This document shows positions 60,606-64,000 of a stretch of DNA of 64,000 bases, in pieces. The notes below the pieces were generated by a model. The model had not been told where the DNA came from, made no database searches, and saw nothing but the letters and a program-made list of their open reading frames with translations. The stretch lies in assembly GCA_019633425.1 (NCBI GenBank), contig WSUB01000037.1, forward strand, positions 124,001 to 188,000. Direction: 5' to 3'. Both the position numbers and the translations under genes were made by a program. Origin of the DNA: Tulasnella sp. 424. Its lineage: Eukaryota > Basidiomycota > Agaricomycetes > Cantharellales > Tulasnellaceae. The first letter of the stretch is position 1, and every line of letters starts with the position of its first letter.

Positions 60606-61814
60606 ATGGCTGACTTCGGTGAGCAATCGCAAAGATCTTGCTCGTAATAGCTTTGGAAGTCCTGAGTCTAGAATCATCACCGGAGATTACGATTTTCGTT
60701 TTCGTGGAACAGATGGAGAGGAGTGCAGTAACTTCATCGGACAAGTACGGCGCAAGGCGTTTGAAGCTGGCAAATCCCGCGATAAGGATTGGATGGCCGA
60801 CTACGCTGTGTCTTGCTTCGCGGAGGACGCGCTGAAATGGTCGGTTGGGGTTCCCTCCAATGTTCTAGAGGATTGGGATATTCTCCAACGGGCATTAATG
60901 GAGGAGTACTGCAAGTATCGTATTCCTTCCACTGGGTATGCTCGCTCAAATATGTGCTAGAGAATCTGTTGGACCTATTTTGTCCTTATAGGGCTGCTGC
61001 AACGACTCCGGCTGCTGCCCCAGCTCCTAGTCCAGGAATCGCACTTCCGACAAACGCGTCGACCATGACAGGCTACATCAGGATCGTTGCCAACATTCCG
61101 GGAGCTGGAGACTACGTTTCAAAAACGGTGGACGACGAATTTGGGGTGTTGGTAACATGTACCCAGCAAGCGACGGCAGCAAGAGTCAGACTCGTTCCTT
61201 TTATGTCCGGTTATGGGGTTCAGCTTTTAGTCGGTATATCCCTATAATCTGCTCTGTCGCACCGCTGAGACGGCCCGACAGGATTTCCCAGAGCCCTACT
61301 GTTGGTTAGGTATCTGTCTAGGGGGGGGCTTGGAAGATCAGGGTCGGATTGGGTCAAAAAGGTTTGTGGACTACTTTCCTATAGTCCGAGACCTCCTCGC
61401 TCACCTTCTTCCCAGCTTCGGCAACCTCTGCCCAACGTCTGCGCCAGCCTTTGCTATGGGGACATCGGCCAAGGATCTCATGGGACCAGCGCGAAGCAAC
61501 ATTTGGCTTTTCCAGGCACTAGATTCGTGCATTATTAATGCGTGGACCGATTACGATGGTGCGTCTACTTTGTGGAAATCTCGTGCTGTACTCGCTTCGA
61601 CTGCTGACCACATCCACCAGTAACCTATATTCTGTGGATCTTGATCAATCTGGAGAACAAACGAATCCTGGCAGTCTGCAATTGCCCAAAATTCTGTGAC
61701 ACTAGGCCTAGTTCGAATTACGCTAATGCAGTAAGCTCTGAAATCGGTCGTTGCGTCTCTCAGTCGTATGTGCTGACATTCGCGCCACAGCGCTTGATCT
61801 TTGAACCTGCGTGA
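60606..61814 (+). CDS. Gag-like N-domain / beta-rich C-module protein, copy 5
   Basis: Seven exons (60606-60618, 60686-60935, 60992-61229, 61282-61361, 61416-61558, 61621-61730, 61791-61814) close in frame at 285 aa. Exon 1 encodes MADF plus one base. Exon 2 has FRGTDGEECSNFIGQVRRKA and KSRDKDWMADYA, and is 9 nt shorter at its 3' end than in copies 3 and 4. The C-module has GYIRIVANIPGAGDYVSKTV, SNIWLFQALDSC and NKRILAVCN. It ends RLIFEPA. Last member of the array. A run of nine G residues in exon 4 (near 61321-61328) is a possible slippage site. Confidence 0.74.
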
Positions 61815-62016
61815 ATTGGTCTCCTGTGATCCCCTCACGGGGACGTGCACTTAAATAGCGCCTTTTGAAGTAATATTCCACACAATATAATGATACAGTG
61901 CAAATGCGCCAAATCGTATTCAAAGCTCCTGTTTTCGGCGTCGCATAGCGTTGCTGCACGTTGCCACTACCAGACCAGGTCAGGACTCCTCACCGATAGC
62001 TAATAAAGGGACCAAT

Positions 62017-62270
62017 TTACTCACTGCAATCAAGAACGCATTGACGGATGTCCAAAGCATCTTTCTTTTCCTGGCAGCACTCACTGCAGAATGCAGCGCA
62101 CTGTCGAGATTTGTTGTTAAATTAGTATCTACGCGGTGGTATGATCATAAAACACCCACTCCTGCTTGAGTTTCAGCTCGTGCTTTGGGCACCTTGCAAG
62201 CTGGTGCTCCGGCGGCTGCGGCGAGCGAGGCAACAGAAAGCACAGCCAAAGCAAACCACGATGTCTTCAT
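62017..62270 (-). CDS. Small cysteine-rich secreted peptide
   Basis: Two exons (62270-62160 and 62100-62017) around a 59-bp GTGGGT...ACAG intron give 64 aa. Residues 1-21 are a clear signal peptide (MKTSWFALAVLSVASLAAAA). The mature part has seven cysteines: one at 25, then C-x3-C-x2-CC at 38-46 and C-x3-C at 58-62 (CAAFCSECC; CVLDC). Exon 2 holds six of the seven and is in phase 0 with exon 1. Without splicing the frame stops after 41 aa and has only one cysteine. A TATA-like box is about 75 bp upstream. I do not recognise the family; small secreted Cys-rich proteins in fungi may act as effectors, defence peptides or wall proteins, and nothing here decides between these. Confidence 0.55.
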
Positions 62271-62341
62271 TTCTGTGCTTGCTGTGAGTCGCGACGGTAG
62301 GGGGGGGGAGTAATGAGTGCAGAAATAACACGAGTTAGGAC

Positions 62342-62348
62342 TATATAT
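62342..62348 (-). promoter_or_regulatory. TATA-like box of the secreted peptide gene
   Basis: ATATATA on the minus strand, about 72-78 bp before the start codon at 62270, a normal distance in fungi. Confidence 0.45.
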
Positions 62349-62835
62349 GCGCGGTAACTTGGCTGACGTGGTCGTTGTCGTCCATTTACCCAATGTCGGC
62401 GAATTCTCTGAGATTCCGAATCTCCGACTGACGTGCCTCCGGACTTTGAGAAATGCATTTCGGACATTCGAGCAATGTTTCAGCAACGAATGATGGGCAT
62501 TTCGAAGCCGTGCTTCCTGTGCGAGGTATGGCCGAGTGGTGTCACCCAAGAGATCGATCGACTTCGACACCGTCTGCCGACCGCACCAACTTCCCAGCGC
62601 TAGATAATTTCCGAATCCCACCAACTTGGAAGCTTTCGGAACTTCACGAAGGCAGACTCAACCTTTCTCCAAAACAACCAGTAACGCGCAAGATGGGATA
62701 TGCTAATCAACACTTCATTGTGACCAAACTGATGCGTTAAAGACGTTCCAAACATTGAGTATGTAAATGAAGTATCGGAATGAAACGATGGAATGGGGAA
62801 CTGATACGAAAAGGAACGGGAGAGGACAAGTCCGA

Positions 62836-64000
62836 TTACAGCTTGTCGTAATAGTTGTCGAGGGTTGGAATGTCGGGCTGAAAGGACGAAGGTTATGAGT
62901 CTCGTCATAGTCAACAGTAAAAGAGGTAATACCTTGAGACCCTTTCGCGTCCGGATGGTCTTGACCATATCCTCGAACTTGCTGCCCTTCTCGAGTGGTG
63001 AACCGTTCATCACCTCCCAGTGGTCGAACACGGATTGAGGGAAGGCTTGTCCACCAGTCTGACTTCTCAGGTCGGCATTGAAACCGAAAGACTCCTGGAT
63101 AGGAAGGTAAGCCTTAACAGTGAAGATTGGGGTTCCGGGTCTCTGCTCTTCTGAGAAGACTTGGCCACGACGACGATTGAGCACACTGTAGATACCACCG
63201 ATGGCGTTTTCTGGGCATTGGATTTCGACGAGGTAGACGGGTTCTTGGAGAGTAGGATCGGCAAGCAAGCAAGCGGCATAGGTGACACGGCGCATGACGG
63301 GGATGACCTGTCCACCACCACGGTGGATGGCGTCGGTGTGAAGCTGGTAGGCAATCGATCTTTAGCACCCCGCGAACGACCAAAAGGCAAATTTGGTTCT
63401 TACCGTCACATCGAGAATGTTGACACGAACACCACGCATCGGCTCCTCAGCACAGACACCTTCCTTAGTAGCCCACTGGAAGGCGGCAATGCAAGAATCT
63501 TTGATTTCGTTGAGGTACTGAACACCCTTGGTGGTATCGACGAGCAGGTTAGGACCGGTGGTATCAGGGCCGAAGCACCAGATTTTCCTAGCATCGGTAA
63601 CGTCCCATCCGAAATCGTCGGCGAGGACACGGGCGCGGGCCTTGAAATCGTCTCTTGGGTTGACCTTCCCGTTCTCGATGGCAAGAGAAAGTTCTTCCTC
63701 GATAGGAGCAGCCTTGGCGAAGATACGGTTGTGCTTGTTCTGGGACTTGGACAAGGCAGTCATGGATGATTCGGTCTTGACAGTCTCTCGGTAACCGACG
63801 ACGGGGTCTGACTTCTTGAGAGGAACGCCAGCGTGGTCCTCCTCGAGATCCTAAAGGTTGATCGTGTTATTAACGCGTGTTTGAAGCAGAAGTAGAGCGG
63901 GTACACAACTAACCTTCAAGCAAATTTCCAAGTGCAACTCGCCAGCACCAGCGACAATGTGTTCACCGGACTCCGACACTATTACCAGGACGCAAGGATC
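62836..64000 (-). CDS. Translation elongation factor 2 (eEF2), 3' part
   Basis: The gene runs off the right edge; stop TAA at 62836-62838. Exons visible encode domains [96 protein letters not shown] (holding the histidine that becomes diphthamide), [38 protein letters not shown] and the ending [13 protein letters not shown]. eEF2 is the GTPase that drives ribosomal translocation. Introns separate at least four of these exons. All key residues are in place. Confidence 0.96.

Larger units (their letters stand above)
57060..61850 (+). repeat. Tandem triplication of an about 1.6 kb gene unit
   Basis: Start codons at 57376, 58999 and 60606 give periods of 1,623 and 1,607 bp. The shared unit includes promoter sequence: TTTGCTCCTCTTCG-like, CGCTTTC(A/G)ATCTGTA, GCCTTCTTGTCATGTC and CAGTCAGCAGTA blocks recur at about 57065-57220, 58685-58850 and 60290-60450. 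The first unit begins within a few bases of the stop codon of the PA-TM-RING gene. Introns are conserved as well as exons, so the duplications are recent. Confidence 0.8.

Noticed and set aside
57376..61814. Reading the Gag-like genes as an LTR retrotransposon
   Set aside because: No protease, reverse transcriptase, RNase H, integrase, zinc knuckle or LTR pair was seen, and each gene has six in-phase introns.
62525..62600. tRNA-like A box TGGCCGAGTGG
   Set aside because: The A box is perfect, but no B box (GGTTCGA), no T stem and no acceptor pairing follow. Not a tRNA.

Overview
This window is nuclear DNA from a filamentous basidiomycete, most likely an Agaricomycete. Nearly every gene is cut by 50-90 bp GT-AG introns, and the content is typically fungal: chitin synthase, NTE1, RAD5, a DUF6533 membrane protein, a many-copy F-box gene and a multi-FAS1 protein. 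No operons, ribosome binding sites, CRISPR arrays or bacterial elements are present.

The housekeeping backbone runs, left to right: coatomer gamma (3953-7270), type II pantothenate kinase (11323-13203) convergent with a DUF4598/NOPCHAP1-like gene (13348-14093), a DUF6533 membrane protein (14593-16452), an intronless F-box gene (17006-18349), the FCP1 CTD phosphatase (19268-22564) and a division 1 chitin synthase (22987-27435). Next come an intron-containing tRNA-Gly(GCC) (27781-27871, minus), NTE1 phospholipase (28547-34368, minus), an ABM-like barrel protein (35047-35763, minus) and the divergent mitoribosomal pair uL1m / mL40 (36308-38159). The right half holds a three-exon FAS1 protein (38527-41592, minus), the divergent pair RAD5 / PA-TM-RING ligase (50337-57057), a small cysteine-rich secreted peptide (62017-62270, minus) and the 3' part of eEF2 (62836 to the right edge, minus).

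Two lineage-specific families are inserted around this backbone. Family 1 has two N-terminal membrane segments and a long coiled coil. It is present as a truncated 3' end (1-132), a frameshifted copy (1134-2680), an intact copy (42166-43511, minus), a C-terminal fragment (44499-45251, minus) and a strongly diverged copy (about 47904-49428, minus). Its upstream region is duplicated together with the coding part.

Family 2 has five intact genes: two diverged (8115-9328, 9515-10766) and three in a recent tandem array with a period of about 1.6 kb (57376-61814). Each has seven exons and encodes a retrotransposon-Gag-like N-terminal domain, an Ala/Pro linker and a C-terminal module of beta-like character. 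Exon lengths are almost invariant (first exon 13 nt; sixth 110 nt; fifth 143 or 146 nt) and all five reading frames close exactly. No reverse transcriptase, integrase, protease or LTR is visible, so this looks like a domesticated Gag-like host family. It is the most unusual item in the window.
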